A stretch of 32,768 bases of DNA from Gammaproteobacteria bacterium (GTDB taxonomy: Bacteria; Pseudomonadota; Gammaproteobacteria; Pseudomonadales; Azotimanducaceae). The DNA lies in the NCBI GenBank assembly GCA_016874135.1, contig VGVE01000033.1, positions 1 through 32,768 on the forward strand, given 5' to 3'. The position numbers and the translations under genes are program-made. Within the stretch, counting starts at the first letter, position 1; every line of letters starts with the position of its first letter. Of this stretch, positions 1 to 9,123 are shown piece after piece. The notes beneath the pieces were generated by a model. The model saw only the letters and a program-made list of their open reading frames with translations, made no database searches and was not told the origin of the DNA.

Positions 1-1179
1 AAAGGTCTCAGTGGCAGGGCCATTGACACTATAGTGTTCATCGGCATCGGGGGTTCACATCTCGGTCCTGAACTTGCAGTCCGCGCCATCGGAAGTGACG
101 GCCGACTTCAGCTGCGTTTTGTAGCCAACATCGACGGCACTACACTGACTCAGGCACTTCAAGGTGCAGATCCTGAAACCACTTTGTTCATCACGGCTTC
201 GAAATCGTTTTCGACCCTCGAGACACTCGAAAACTCTCGTTCCGCCCGGAGTTGGTTTCTGGAACGTACGGGGTTACCTGAAAAACTCCCCCAGCACTTT
301 GTCGCGATCTCTGCCAATGTTTCTGCGGCGCAAGAGTTCGGCATTCATCCAGACAACGTTTTTCCGATGTGGGACTGGGTCGGGGGCCGCTATTCCCTCT
401 GGAGTGCGGTGGGCTTGCCTGTCGCCCTTGCCTCCGGATTCGAAGCCTTCGAAGAAATGCTCGCCGGCGCACGTGCAATGGATCGCCACTTCGCGAGCGC
501 TGAGCCGACCGGGAATTTGCCGCTGCTACTGGCACTGATTTCGATCTGGAACACCAACTTTCTCGGCGCCGCGAGTCACGCCATGCTCTGTTATGACGAA
601 CGGCTGGCATTTTTACCCAGCTATCTCCAGCAACTCGAAATGGAAAGCAACGGCAAACGGGTGAACACGAGTGGCGAGCCTGTAGACCTGCATACCATGC
701 CAATTCTGTGGGGTGGCACAGGTACGGCAGGGCAACACGCATATCACCAGTTACTGCATCAGGGCACACGGGCGTTCAGCGCCGACTTCATATTCTGCGC
801 CGAGCCGGGTTCTCCACTACGACACCATCACAACTGGCTGCTCGCGCATGCGATTGCACAGGGCCAGGCGATGATGCAGGGCGAACGTGAAACAACGCCT
901 GAGAAACAGGTGCCGGGAAATCACCCAACCTCCACCCTGATTCTCGATCGTCTTGACCCGTTTCACCTCGGCAGTTTGCTCGCCCTGTTCGAGCACAAGG
1001 TTTACGCCCAGGCGGGCATCTGGGGTATCAATCCGTTTGATCAATGGGGAGTCGAACTCGGCAAACGCTTGGCGACACCCGTATACAAACAACTCGGCGG
1101 TGCGCCCGCAGATGCCCAGGATGCATCAACCCGCCACCTTATCCATGTCCTGAGGAAAACCGGGAGGACTCCGCTGTGA
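1..1179 (+). CDS. pgi: Glucose-6-phosphate isomerase, 5' end outside window
   Basis: Interconverts glucose 6-phosphate and fructose 6-phosphate in glycolysis and gluconeogenesis, in the cytoplasm. The reading frame is open from base 1, so the gene enters from the left; 392 codons are visible. Compared with the usual length near 550 residues, about 150-160 N-terminal residues are missing. Seen: the SIS-domain motif [11 protein letters not shown], the first family signature [11 protein letters not shown] (about 382-414), the catalytic-Glu segment MESNGKRV (about 640-660), the catalytic-His segment [13 protein letters not shown] (about 730-768) and the second signature [12 protein letters not shown] (1030-1065) with the active-site Lys. 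The stop overlaps the GTG start of acs, so the two are probably cotranscribed. Identity is secure; only the start is unknown. Confidence 0.97.
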   Translation, partial: KGLSGRAIDTIVFIGIGGSHLGPELAVRAIGSDGRLQLRFVANIDGTTLTQALQGADPETTLFITASKSFSTLETLENSRSARSWFLERTGLPEKLPQHFVAISANVSAAQEFGIHPDNVFPMWDWVGGRYSLWSAVGLPVALASGFEAFEEMLAGARAMDRHFASAEPTGNLPLLLALISIWNTNFLGAASHAMLCYDERLAFLPSYLQQLEMESNGKRVNTSGEPVDLHTMPILWGGTGTAGQHAYHQLLHQGTRAFSADFIFCAEPGSPLRHHHNWLLAHAIAQGQAMMQGERETTPEKQVPGNHPTSTLILDRLDPFHLGSLLALFEHKVYAQAGIWGINPFDQWGVELGKRLATPVYKQLGGAPADAQDASTRHLIHVLRKTGRTPL

Positions 1180-3110
1180 GTGCGATCTATCCAGTAGCCG
1201 AACACGTCAGAGCGCGCGCATTCATTAATGAGTCGATCTACCAGGACATGTATCGTCATTCCATCGAGAAGAATGATGAGTTCTGGGCCGAGCAGGCCGG
1301 CAAGTTCGTGACATGGATGAAACCATGGCACACCGTGAAATCGGCAGAGATGCAAGCCGGCAATATTCGATGGTTCGATGGCGGTGTGCTCAACGTCAGC
1401 GTCAACTGCATCGATCGACACCTGCCGCAGAGGGCACAACAAACGGCGATCATCTGGGAGGGTGATGATCCCGCGGATACAGCTCATGTAACTTACGCGG
1501 AACTATCCGAACGGGTCAACAAGCTCGCCAACGTGCTCAAGGCACGCGGTGTTGGCAAAGGTGATCGGGTTTGCATCTATATGCCGATGATTCCCGAAGT
1601 GGCATACGCGATGCTCGCCTGCGCGCGCATTGGAGCCATCCACAGTGTGGTGTTCGGCGGTTTTTCTCCGCAATCCATCCGTGATCGGATCCTCGACTCA
1701 GATTGTCGTGTGGTGATCACTGCGGACGAAGGGATACGTGGAGGCAAGGTCGTCCCACTCAAGGCGAATACGGAGGAAGCGCTCGTCGGTTGTCCAAACG
1801 TGCATACGGTCCTGGTGGTTCGCCACACGGGTGCAAACGTGCTCTGGCAGCATTCACGTGACGTCTGGTATCACGAAGCAACGGAGCGGGTATCGGCGGC
1901 TTGTCCTCCGGAGCCGATGTCCGCTGAAGATCCGCTGTTCATTCTCTATACCTCCGGATCAACCGGCAAACCCAAAGGTGTCCAGCATTCTTCCGGTGGG
2001 TACCTGTTGATGGCCGCGATGACCCACCGCTACGTCTTCGACTATCACGACGGGGATATCTTCTGGTGCACCGCAGACGTCGGCTGGATCACGGGCCACT
2101 CCTATATCGTCTATGGTCCGCTTGCGAACGGCGCAACAACCCTAATGTTCGAAGGTGTACCCACCTGGCCGACGGCAGCACGATGTTGGGAGGTGATCGA
2201 TCGTCATGGCGTCAACATCTTCTACACGGCACCCACCGCGCTGCGGCAGCTCATGTCGCAAGGCGACGATTGGGTCATGTCAACAAGCCGACAAACACTC
2301 CGGTTGCTTGGCTCGGTCGGGGAGCCCATCAATCCCGAAGCCTGGGAGTGGTATCACCGCGTGGTTGGTGAGCGCCGCTGCCCCATCGTCGACACTTGGT
2401 GGCAGACCGAAACCGGCGGAATCATGATCACACCACTGCCTGGTGCGACCGATCTCAAACCTGGCTCTGCCACACGACCCTTCTTCGGCGTCATGCCTGC
2501 GCTCGTTGATGCCGGTGGCCAGGTGATCACCACCACTGAAGCCACCGGTAACCTTGTAATCGCCGGTTCCTGGCCCGGGCAAATCCGGACGGTCTATGGC
2601 GATCACCAGCGTGTCGTCGATACCTACTACAAGGCCTATCCGGGCTTCTATTTCACTGGCGATGGCGCACGCCGTGATGCGGATGGGTATTACTGGATCA
2701 CCGGTCGAGTTGACGACGTCATCAACGTCTCAGGTCATCGGATCGGTACCGCGGAAGTTGAAAGCGCGCTGGTATTGCATCCGGCCGTCGCAGAAGCTGC
2801 GGTAGTCGGCTACCCACATGCGATCAAAGGCGAAGGCATCTACGCCTATGTCACGTTGATGTCGGGCAACAACGATGAACGTTCACGCCTCGAAGGCGAG
2901 CTCATCGATCTGGTTCGCAAGGAGATCGGCCCGTTCGCCAAACCCGATGTGATCCAGTGGGCCCCGGGGCTGCCCAAGACGCGGTCCGGCAAGATCATGC
3001 GGAGGATTCTGCGCAAGGTGGCCGCCAACGAGCTCGATAACATGGGTGATACAACGACGTTGGCAGATCCCTCCGTGGTCGACGAACTGGTTCGAAACCG
3101 CAAGTCATGA
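1176..3110 (+). CDS. acs: Acetyl-CoA synthetase (acetate--CoA ligase, AMP-forming)
   Basis: Activates acetate to acetyl-CoA through an acetyl-AMP intermediate. The 644-residue product matches the usual 650. The frame is open further upstream inside pgi, but the GTG at 1176 is preferred. It follows GGGAGG at 1162-1167 with 8-base spacing, overlaps the pgi stop (GTGA), and gives an N-terminus that aligns with known Acs ([10 protein letters not shown]...). Seen: the P-loop [11 protein letters not shown] (about residues 258-268), [25 protein letters not shown] (about 406-415), the hinge [13 protein letters not shown] (about 510) and the catalytic Lys606 in [10 protein letters not shown]. That Lys corresponds to E. 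coli Lys609, the site of regulatory acetylation; regulation here is inferred from the family. The stop overlaps the next gene (ATGA). Confidence 0.97.
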   Translation: MSAIYPVAEHVRARAFINESIYQDMYRHSIEKNDEFWAEQAGKFVTWMKPWHTVKSAEMQAGNIRWFDGGVLNVSVNCIDRHLPQRAQQTAIIWEGDDPADTAHVTYAELSERVNKLANVLKARGVGKGDRVCIYMPMIPEVAYAMLACARIGAIHSVVFGGFSPQSIRDRILDSDCRVVITADEGIRGGKVVPLKANTEEALVGCPNVHTVLVVRHTGANVLWQHSRDVWYHEATERVSAACPPEPMSAEDPLFILYTSGSTGKPKGVQHSSGGYLLMAAMTHRYVFDYHDGDIFWCTADVGWITGHSYIVYGPLANGATTLMFEGVPTWPTAARCWEVIDRHGVNIFYTAPTALRQLMSQGDDWVMSTSRQTLRLLGSVGEPINPEAWEWYHRVVGERRCPIVDTWWQTETGGIMITPLPGATDLKPGSATRPFFGVMPALVDAGGQVITTTEATGNLVIAGSWPGQIRTVYGDHQRVVDTYYKAYPGFYFTGDGARRDADGYYWITGRVDDVINVSGHRIGTAEVESALVLHPAVAEAAVVGYPHAIKGEGIYAYVTLMSGNNDERSRLEGELIDLVRKEIGPFAKPDVIQWAPGLPKTRSGKIMRRILRKVAANELDNMGDTTTLADPSVVDELVRNRKS

Positions 3111-3928
3111 CAACGATATCGCTGAATGGCCGCATCGCTGTGGTTACCGGTGCAAGCCGCGGCATTGGCAAGGGCATCGCTGAAGGGCTGGGCGAAGCTG
3201 GAGTGACTGTGTACGTCACGGGTCGCAGCAGCGAATCAGACACGACATCACCACTGACGATCGAGGCGACTGCAAGGAGTGTGAGTGCTTTTGGCGGTCA
3301 TGGCATTGCATGTCGCGTGGATCACTGCAGCGATGCGGAAGTCGAAGCCCTTTTTGCAAGGGTTGAGAAAGAACAAGGACGGCTCGACATCCTCGTCAAC
3401 AACGCCTACCAGATTCCTGACCCTCCGGTGCTCGGTGGTGGATTCTGGGAGCACCCGCTTTCCATCTGGGACGTTCAGTGTGGTGTGGGTCTGCGCGGTT
3501 ATTACTCTGCCGCCTACTACGCCGCGCCTCTCATGGTCGCTGCCCGTTCCGGACTGATCGTCAACATTTCATCACGCGGTGGAAGGGAGTACGTCTTCAG
3601 TGCTTCTTATGGAGTTGGCAAAGCAGGTGTTGATCGAATGGCCAAGGACATGGCTTTGGAACTTCGCGCCTACAACGTTGCGGCACTTTCACTTTCACCT
3701 TCAAAGGTGAAAACCGAGTTCATCCTTGACATGGTCGCAAAAGGCCAAATGCAGCTCGATCCGGCGACCGCCCAATCCGTTCGACTTTCGGGCCGATGCA
3801 TCGCGGCTCTTGCAGCAGATCCCGCCATCATGCAGCGCTCCGGACAGATCCTCACTGTTGCAGAAGTCGCATCACACTACGGGGTCATCGATCCGGATCG
3901 AGAAATAGCCGCGAAAAAACCTGCTTAA
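3107..3928 (+). CDS. DHRS1-like short-chain dehydrogenase/reductase
   Basis: NAD(P)-dependent oxidoreductase of the classical SDR fold; the substrate cannot be told from sequence. Seen: the cofactor motif TGASRGIG (residues 14-21), NNA (98-100), a Ser pair in NISSRGG (155-156) and the catalytic Tyr168 and Lys172 in YGVGK. Segments such as [17 protein letters not shown] and YGVGKAG resemble the DHRS1 subgroup (human dehydrogenase/reductase SDR family member 1) rather than FabG. The 273-residue length is normal. The ATG overlaps the acs stop (TCATGA), which suggests translational coupling with acs and a role linked to acetate or acyl-CoA metabolism, but that is inference. No strong ribosome-binding site is seen. 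Confidence 0.88.
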   Translation: MTTISLNGRIAVVTGASRGIGKGIAEGLGEAGVTVYVTGRSSESDTTSPLTIEATARSVSAFGGHGIACRVDHCSDAEVEALFARVEKEQGRLDILVNNAYQIPDPPVLGGGFWEHPLSIWDVQCGVGLRGYYSAAYYAAPLMVAARSGLIVNISSRGGREYVFSASYGVGKAGVDRMAKDMALELRAYNVAALSLSPSKVKTEFILDMVAKGQMQLDPATAQSVRLSGRCIAALAADPAIMQRSGQILTVAEVASHYGVIDPDREIAAKKPA

Positions 3929-3934
3929 AGAGCT

Positions 3935-3963
3935 CTGGCACGTTGGCAACGTTTCGTTATGAT
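3935..3963 (+). promoter_or_regulatory. Putative sigma-70 promoter of the dksA-like gene
   Basis: CTGGCA (3935-3940, 4/6 match to TTGACA) is followed after 17 bases by TATGAT (3958-3963, 5/6 match to TATAAT). Transcription would start near 3970, about 27 bases before the ATG at 3997. It lies in the 68-base gap after the SDR gene, so the dksA-like gene is probably transcribed on its own. The spacer contains a perfect palindrome, listed separately. Confidence 0.5.
3940..3952. promoter_or_regulatory. Operator-like palindrome between -35 and -10
   Basis: ACGTTG-G-CAACGT is a perfect 6+1+6 inverted repeat located almost entirely in the spacer of the putative dksA promoter. A one-base loop cannot form an RNA hairpin, so if it is functional it is more likely a DNA site for a dimeric regulator. 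I do not recognise it as the site of a particular family. Confidence 0.35.
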
Positions 3964-3996
3964 ACGCGGCTCTTCGATACGGCGGGGCTATAAAAA

Positions 3997-5136
3997 ATGG
4001 CTGCAAAGAAGAAAACGGCGCCAAAAGCCGGAGTAAAACTGAAATCAGCTGCTGCGCCAAGCAAGAAACCAGCTCCAAAGACGACTGCAAAGCCTGAAAG
4101 CAAAGCGGCCTCGAAGACTACCCCAAAGGTAAGCGGAAAGGCTGTACCCAAGGCGGCAACAAAACCTGAACCAAAGTTCAAGCCCGTCAGCAAAGCCAAG
4201 AAAAGCACGGCCCAAACGACGTCTGTGAAAAACGCTTCCATCGTGACCGAATCTGCAACCAAAGCCAGCTCAAAAAAAGTGGGTGCCCAAAAGAAGCCTG
4301 CCACTGAAAGTCGGCCAAAGTCCGCCGTCGTACTCGATCAACAGCCGACATCTGCCACACGCTCACCGGCAAAAAAGACCTCAGCGAAGGCGCCTTCAGT
4401 TAAGGAGCCCTCGGCAAAAGTGTCAGCGGCCAAGGAGCCAGCTGAAAAGAAGGAGTCATCTGTAAAAAGGAAGAGCACCGCCACCAAAGAGCCGACGAAA
4501 CCCGCTAAACAGCAGCCCTCTGCGATCACCCTGGTAGATCGCCCTGTAGTTGAAGCCGCCAAATCTCAAAAAAAGGCTGCAGGAAAATCCGGTGTGAAGC
4601 AGGACGTCATCAGCAAAGCTCAGAAAACGGCTACCAAGACGATCTTGGCAAAGAACACTGCTCGAGCCATCGAGCTGCAAGAACCTGCATATATCCCTTC
4701 AACCGGACCTATCCATGGCATTCCGCCCTACCAGCCAAAGTCTGGTGAGGAGTACATGAGCGAAGGTCAGCTCGAACACTTCAGGCTAATCCTGAACAAC
4801 TGGAGACAGGAGTTGATGGAGGAAGTGGACCGCACGATTCACCACCTCCGGGATGAAGCCACCAACTTTCCTGACCCGAACGACCGGGCGACTCAGGAGT
4901 CAGAATTCGGTCTTGAACTCCGAGCACGGGACCGGGAGCGGAAACTGTTGAAGAAAATCGGTGCGGCTCTGGAGCGCATCGAGGACGGATCCTACGGTTA
5001 CTGCGAAGAAACAGGTGAAGAAATCGGTCTTCGGAGACTGGAAGCGCGCCCCATAGCGACGCTCTGCCTTGAAGCGCAGGAGCGCCACGAACTCGTCGAA
5101 CGGCACTACGGTGAGCGGGACGATCGACTTCGTTGA
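3997..5136 (+). CDS. dksA: DksA-family RNA polymerase-binding protein with long basic tail
   Basis: The C-terminal 138 residues (about 242-379) align end to end with DksA, which enters the RNA polymerase secondary channel and acts with ppGpp on stable-RNA and biosynthetic promoters. Seen: PYQPKSGEEYMSEGQLEHF, the coiled-coil tip FPDPNDRATQ retaining the residues equivalent to E. coli Asp71, Asp74 and Ala76, then RDRERKLLKKI and a zinc-finger region. Only two of the four zinc Cys remain: C336-x2-T339-x17-C357-x2-A360. This CxxT/CxxA pattern is that of zinc-independent DksA2-type paralogues. Residues 1-241 are a low-complexity Lys/Ala/Pro/Ser/Thr region resembling histone H1 or AlgP tails, more than doubling the usual length of about 150. 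ATG 3997 follows a weak GGCGGGG. It is convergent with pnp. Family assignment is secure; whether it replaces or supplements a four-Cys DksA is unknown. Confidence 0.93.
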   Translation: MAAKKKTAPKAGVKLKSAAAPSKKPAPKTTAKPESKAASKTTPKVSGKAVPKAATKPEPKFKPVSKAKKSTAQTTSVKNASIVTESATKASSKKVGAQKKPATESRPKSAVVLDQQPTSATRSPAKKTSAKAPSVKEPSAKVSAAKEPAEKKESSVKRKSTATKEPTKPAKQQPSAITLVDRPVVEAAKSQKKAAGKSGVKQDVISKAQKTATKTILAKNTARAIELQEPAYIPSTGPIHGIPPYQPKSGEEYMSEGQLEHFRLILNNWRQELMEEVDRTIHHLRDEATNFPDPNDRATQESEFGLELRARDRERKLLKKIGAALERIEDGSYGYCEETGEEIGLRRLEARPIATLCLEAQERHELVERHYGERDDRLR

Positions 5137-5175
5137 CCCGTAGGCACCAGATGCTGCAGCAGAGACGGGAGCAGC

Positions 5176-5207
5176 CCTGAGGGGGAGAGATACATCCCCC
5201 GCTCAGG
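5176..5207. terminator. Hairpin between convergent dksA-like gene and pnp
   Basis: CCTGAG (5176-5181) pairs with CTCAGG (5202-5207), and GGGG (5182-5185) pairs with CCCC (5197-5200), with one bulged G and an 11-base loop. This is a strong stem in the 134-base gap where the two genes converge. There is no T-run on either side, so it may block transcription weakly or protect 3' ends rather than act as a classical terminator. Confidence 0.4.
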
Positions 5208-5270
5208 AAGTTCTGATCCATTCGGTCCTTCGAATAGCCAGACTCTGCCCGCCAGCGCCTGACAACCGCC

Positions 5271-7367
5271 TTACGCGGCCTCGTAGTTCTTCACTTCCTT
5301 CATCGACAGCTTGATCCGTCCACGCTGATCGACATCCAGAACCACCACGCGAACTTTCTGCCCTTCCTTCAGATAGTCGCTTACGGCTTCCACGCGCTCA
5401 TCCGCAATCTGCGAAATGTGCAGCAACCCATCCTTGCCAGGAAGGATGGATACAAAGGCGCCAAAGTCGACGATACGTTCGACGGTCCCTTCGTAGATTC
5501 TGCCAACTTCTGCCTCAGCGACGATCTCCTGGATCCTGCCCATTGCGATCGCTCTGGACTTTTCATCCATGGCGAAAATCTTGACCGTGCCATCGTCTTC
5601 GATGTCGATCTCGGCACCGCTGTCCTCGACGATGCTACGGATTGTCGCTCCACCCTTGCCAATGATCTCGCGGATTTTTTCCGGATTGACCTTAAGCGTG
5701 GTGATGACCGGTGCATTGGCCGCAAGGTTCGGACGAGAAGCTGCCAGCACCTTGTTCATTTCACCAAGGATGTGCAGTCGGCCTTCGAGGGCCTGCCGCA
5801 GCGCAGCTTCCATGATCTCCTCGGTGATGCCTTCAATCTTGATGTCCATCTGCAGCGCTGTGACGCCATCCGCGGTTCCGGCAACCTTGAAGTCCATGTC
5901 GCCAAGGTGATCCTCGTCACCAAGAATGTCCGTGAGTACAGCGTAACGGTTGCCTTCCTTGACGAGGCCCATGGCTACACCAGCAACCGGGGCTTTCACC
6001 GGCACGCCCGCGTCCATCAAGGACAGTGACGCGCCACAAACCGACGCCATCGAACTCGAGCCGTTTGACTCTGTAATTTCCGAAACCACTCGCACGGTAT
6101 AAGGAAACTCTTCGACGGTCGGCAGCACGGCCTGAACACCACGGCGAGCAAGCTTGCCATGACCTACTTCACGACGCTTGGGGCCACCCATGAAACCGGC
6201 TTCTCCTACGCTGTAGGGCGGGAAGTTGTAATGCAGCATGAAGTGTTCTTTGCGCGAACCTTCGAGCGCATCAATCATCGCTGCATCGCGCTGGGTTCCC
6301 AGCGTCGCCACGACGATCGCCTGCGTTTCACCTCGAGTGAAGAGGACAGAGCCGTGAGTCTTCGGTAAAACGCCGACTTCGATGGTGATGGGCCGTACAG
6401 TTCGCAGATCGCGTCCATCGATCCGGGGCTCACCATTGAGAACTCGTTCGCGGACAATGTTCTTCTCGAGCTTTCCGAATGCCCCTGCCACATCGCCTGA
6501 ACTGAAGCGTGGTGATTCACCACCGGAAAGTGCGGCGATGGTTGAACTGCGCAGCTCGGCAACACGATCCTGGCGCGCTTGCTTGTCCATGATCCTGTAG
6601 GCGTTACCCAGCTGCGGACGCACCTCTTGTTCGACGGCCTGTTTGAGTTCGCTGTTCGACGGAGGCGGCTGCCATTCCCATCTTGGCTTACCCGCCTCGG
6701 CCGCAAGCTCATTTATACCCTGGATCACAGCCTGCATTTCCTGGTGGCCGAAAAGGACTGCGCCCAACATTTCATCTTCGGTGAGGCGGTCCGCTTCCGA
6801 TTCCACCATCAGCACCGCGTCGCGGGTTCCAGCAACCACCATCTGTAGCATGGACTGCTTCAGCGTTTCAAAACCGGGGTTCAGAATGTAGTTACCATCG
6901 ATGTAACCCACCCGGGCAGCGCCGATAGGGCCAGCAAACGGAATGCCGGAAATCGCCAATGCTGCCGATGCGCCGATCATGGACACGATATCCGGATCCT
7001 GATCCTTGTCCGCAGACATCACAGTCACGATGACCTGCACTTCATTCATGAAGCCTTTCGGGAACAGCGGTCGAATCGGACGATCGATCAACCGTGATGT
7101 CAACGTTTCTTTTTCGCTGGGTCGACCTTCACGCCGGAAGAAACCACCAGGAATCTTGCCGACGGAATAGGTTTTTTCCTGGTAGTTCACTGTGAGCGGG
7201 AAGAAGTCCTGTCCGGGGTTGGCAGACTTCGATCCAACAACCGTTGCGAGTACGGTCGTATCGCCCATTGATGCTAGCACCGCGCCAGTCGCTTGACGTG
7301 CGATCCGACCGGTTTCGAGGGTGAGCTTCTGCTCGCCAAACTGTATTTCCTTGATGATGGGTTTCAA
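5271..7367 (-). CDS. pnp: Polynucleotide phosphorylase (PNPase)
   Basis: 3'-5' phosphorolytic exoribonuclease, normally trimeric and able to join the RNase E degradosome. The 698-residue product has two RNase PH domains (about 1-210 and 310-540), a KH domain (about 555-610, [12 protein letters not shown]) and an S1 domain (about 622-690, [18 protein letters not shown]), as is usual. Seen: [22 protein letters not shown] and [16 protein letters not shown] place the start at TTG 7367: AAGGAG lies just upstream at 5-base spacing and the product aligns with E. coli Pnp ([10 protein letters not shown]). An in-frame ATG at 7382 would place this ribosome site inside the coding region. E. coli pnp is also read from UUG. 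It follows rpsO after 74 bases. PNPase usually represses its own mRNA through leader structure. Confidence 0.97.
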   Translation of the reverse strand: MKPIIKEIQFGEQKLTLETGRIARQATGAVLASMGDTTVLATVVGSKSANPGQDFFPLTVNYQEKTYSVGKIPGGFFRREGRPSEKETLTSRLIDRPIRPLFPKGFMNEVQVIVTVMSADKDQDPDIVSMIGASAALAISGIPFAGPIGAARVGYIDGNYILNPGFETLKQSMLQMVVAGTRDAVLMVESEADRLTEDEMLGAVLFGHQEMQAVIQGINELAAEAGKPRWEWQPPPSNSELKQAVEQEVRPQLGNAYRIMDKQARQDRVAELRSSTIAALSGGESPRFSSGDVAGAFGKLEKNIVRERVLNGEPRIDGRDLRTVRPITIEVGVLPKTHGSVLFTRGETQAIVVATLGTQRDAAMIDALEGSRKEHFMLHYNFPPYSVGEAGFMGGPKRREVGHGKLARRGVQAVLPTVEEFPYTVRVVSEITESNGSSSMASVCGASLSLMDAGVPVKAPVAGVAMGLVKEGNRYAVLTDILGDEDHLGDMDFKVAGTADGVTALQMDIKIEGITEEIMEAALRQALEGRLHILGEMNKVLAASRPNLAANAPVITTLKVNPEKIREIIGKGGATIRSIVEDSGAEIDIEDDGTVKIFAMDEKSRAIAMGRIQEIVAEAEVGRIYEGTVERIVDFGAFVSILPGKDGLLHISQIADERVEAVSDYLKEGQKVRVVVLDVDQRGRIKLSMKEVKNYEAA

Positions 7368-7398
7368 ATCAGCTCCTTTCATGTGTGTTGCGGAGACT

Positions 7399-7430
7399 GC
7401 GCCTGACCGGGTTCCGACCGGAATCGGCGC
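7399..7430 (-). other. rpsO-pnp intercistronic hairpin
   Basis: GCGCC (7399-7403) pairs with GGCGC (7426-7430), enclosing a TTCC/GGAA hairpin (7412-7415 with 7420-7423). No T-run follows, so it is not an obvious terminator. In E. coli the corresponding gap carries the RNase III hairpin used in PNPase autoregulation. Here the gap is much shorter and an equivalent role is only inferred. Confidence 0.35.
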
Positions 7431-7441
7431 TACAGGTACTG

Positions 7442-7711
7442 CTAACGACGCAGGCCCAGCCGCTGAATGAGATTGGTGTATCGATCTGTGTTCTTGCTCT
7501 TCAGGTAATCGAGGAGCTTGCGTCTCTGGTTGACCATGCGGATCAGTCCGCGACGAGAGTGATGGTCCTTCCGGTGGGTCTTGAAGTGTTCCTGCAGTTC
7601 ATTGATGTTGTGCGTCAACAGTGCGACCTGGACTTCTGGCGAACCGGTATCGCCATCACCCTGTTTGTAGTTGTTGATGATCTCAGCTCTCGCCGCTGCA
7701 CTCAGTGCCAT
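7442..7711 (-). CDS. rpsO: 30S ribosomal protein S15
   Basis: Primary 16S rRNA-binding protein of the 30S platform. The product is 89 residues, the usual length, with the family's [21 protein letters not shown] and RRKLLDYL segments and the conserved LGLRR end. The ATG follows AGGAG with 9-base spacing. It lies between truB and pnp, the order conserved across Gammaproteobacteria. S15 often represses its own translation through a structured leader; I see no clear pseudoknot in the 74 bases upstream. Confidence 0.98.
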   Translation of the reverse strand: MALSAAARAEIINNYKQGDGDTGSPEVQVALLTHNINELQEHFKTHRKDHHSRRGLIRMVNQRRKLLDYLKSKNTDRYTNLIQRLGLRR

Positions 7712-7785
7712 ATTTTCTTACTCCTGCTGAATATGCGTTAAAGACAACTTTGATGTAACTCGGGAATGACCGCGCATACCTGCAG

Positions 7786-8703
7786 TCACCCGCCCACAAC
7801 CAGACGACGCGGCGCAACACGCCCGTCATCCAGTATCTCGCCGACGCCCATGAAAGCCGCCGGTGAAGAATCCCGATCAACCGCCAGCCGGACCCACCCT
7901 GCGGTCGGTGCATGTGGCACCTGAACCGCCTGGCCCTGGCGCAGATACCAGGCCAACGCTTCGTTCAATTTTACTTCAGGCCAGTTTTCGACAGCGCTCG
8001 ATATGGGCCTCAAGAACTGCTCGCCATCGGCCGCTTCGCAGGCCCGCTCGAGCGTCTCGAACGACACCACATCACTTTCCCGGAACGGTCCGGCACCCAA
8101 ACGCCGAAGCGCCTCGACATGCGCCCCACAACCGAGCCGCAGACCTATGTCCTCAGCGATAGTCCTGATGTAGGTACCTTTGCTGCAGCGAAACTCGACT
8201 TCGATGCAGTCACCTTCAATCGCGATCAGCCGATTCGAGTGAATGGTGATATCTCTGGCTTTGCGCTCCGGCGCTACGCCTGCACGTGCCAGTTTGTAGA
8301 GCGGTTGGCCCTGATGCTTGATGGCAGAGTACATGGACGGAATCTGCTGCATGCTGCCGATGAACTCGCCGACCACCTGCCGGATGAGCTCTGCAGACAA
8401 CGATTCCGTAGACGCGGTACTAACCACCTCTCCATCTGCATCTCCGGTCGTCGTTGTGACGCCAAGCCGGATCCGTGTCCAGTAGTGTTTATCCGAGTCT
8501 AGCAAGTACTGAGAGAACTTGGTTGCTTCACCCAGGCACAGCGGCAATACGCCGGTAGCAAGCGGGTCAAGGCTGCCTGTGTGACCAACTTTTTGAGCAT
8601 CAAGCAGTCGCTTGACCTTCTGGACCACGTGGTTCGAACTCATGCCGACGGGTTTGTCCATCACCAGGAATCCGTTCAATGCCCGTCCCCGACTTCGCCT
8701 CAC
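7786..8703 (-). CDS. truB: tRNA pseudouridine-55 synthase
   Basis: Isomerises U55 to pseudouridine in the T-loop of nearly all tRNAs and also acts as a tRNA-folding chaperone. The 305-residue length is typical. Seen: VMDKPVGMSSN, the catalytic motif HTGSLDPLATG with Asp46, GEATKFSQYLLDSDKHY, and a C-terminal PUA-like part. The start is GTG 8703, overlapping the rbfA stop (GTGA). The N-terminus RRSRGRALNGFLVMDKP aligns with E. coli TruB, which supports this start even though no good ribosome site is seen; translation is probably coupled to rbfA. Confidence 0.97.
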   Translation of the reverse strand: MRRSRGRALNGFLVMDKPVGMSSNHVVQKVKRLLDAQKVGHTGSLDPLATGVLPLCLGEATKFSQYLLDSDKHYWTRIRLGVTTTTGDADGEVVSTASTESLSAELIRQVVGEFIGSMQQIPSMYSAIKHQGQPLYKLARAGVAPERKARDITIHSNRLIAIEGDCIEVEFRCSKGTYIRTIAEDIGLRLGCGAHVEALRRLGAGPFRESDVVSFETLERACEAADGEQFLRPISSAVENWPEVKLNEALAWYLRQGQAVQVPHAPTAGWVRLAVDRDSSPAAFMGVGEILDDGRVAPRRLVVGG

Positions 8704-9101
8704 GGTGATTCACCGGGCTCATGTTGGGCGCTGTCCGCAGCGACAGCCTGTTCGATCAACCTTTCAAGCCGAGGTCCGCGTTCTGCGGCTTCGTCGTAAT
8801 GAAATCGGGGCCTTGGCGTGGTTCGCATGGAATGCCGATGGGACAGTTCGGTTCTTACCCAGCCAGCAGCGCCATTCAATGCTGCAACAACAGCCATTCG
8901 ATCAGCGGTATCCGCGTGATCCAGCGATGACACATAGATGTCGGCATAAGACAGGTCGCGACTGACTCGGACATCGTTGACGCTCACCATGCCGACCCGG
9001 GGATCGCGCATTTGCCGTTGCAGGATCAGCGCCACTTCGTCGCGAATGAAATCCGCGACCCGCTGCGTGCGATCACCGCCATGGTTCTGGTGCCTTGCCA
9101 C
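8700..9101 (-). CDS. rbfA: Ribosome-binding factor A
   Basis: KH-like 30S maturation factor that helps process the 5' end of 16S rRNA and matters in cold adaptation. The product is 133 residues. Seen: RTQRVADFIRDEVALILQR, RDPRVGMVSV and VSRDLSYADIYV, the strongly conserved RbfA core. The start is GTG 9101, preceded by GGATAAAG, the same weak ribosome site as infB. The stop overlaps the truB start. The C-terminal tail is short and acidic, as usual. Confidence 0.95.
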   Translation of the reverse strand: MARHQNHGGDRTQRVADFIRDEVALILQRQMRDPRVGMVSVNDVRVSRDLSYADIYVSSLDHADTADRMAVVAALNGAAGWVRTELSHRHSMRTTPRPRFHYDEAAERGPRLERLIEQAVAADSAQHEPGESP

Positions 9102-9123
9102 GCTTTATCCGGTTCCAACTGAC

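Noticed and set aside
1044..1175. 44-codon N-terminal extension of acs
   Set aside because: It lies inside pgi, has no family similarity, and GTG 1176 has a good ribosome site and the correct Acs N-terminus.
3943..3948. TTGGCA as a -35 box for the dksA-like gene
   Set aside because: It is only 9 bases from the -10 box; CTGGCA at 3935-3940 has the correct 17-base spacing.
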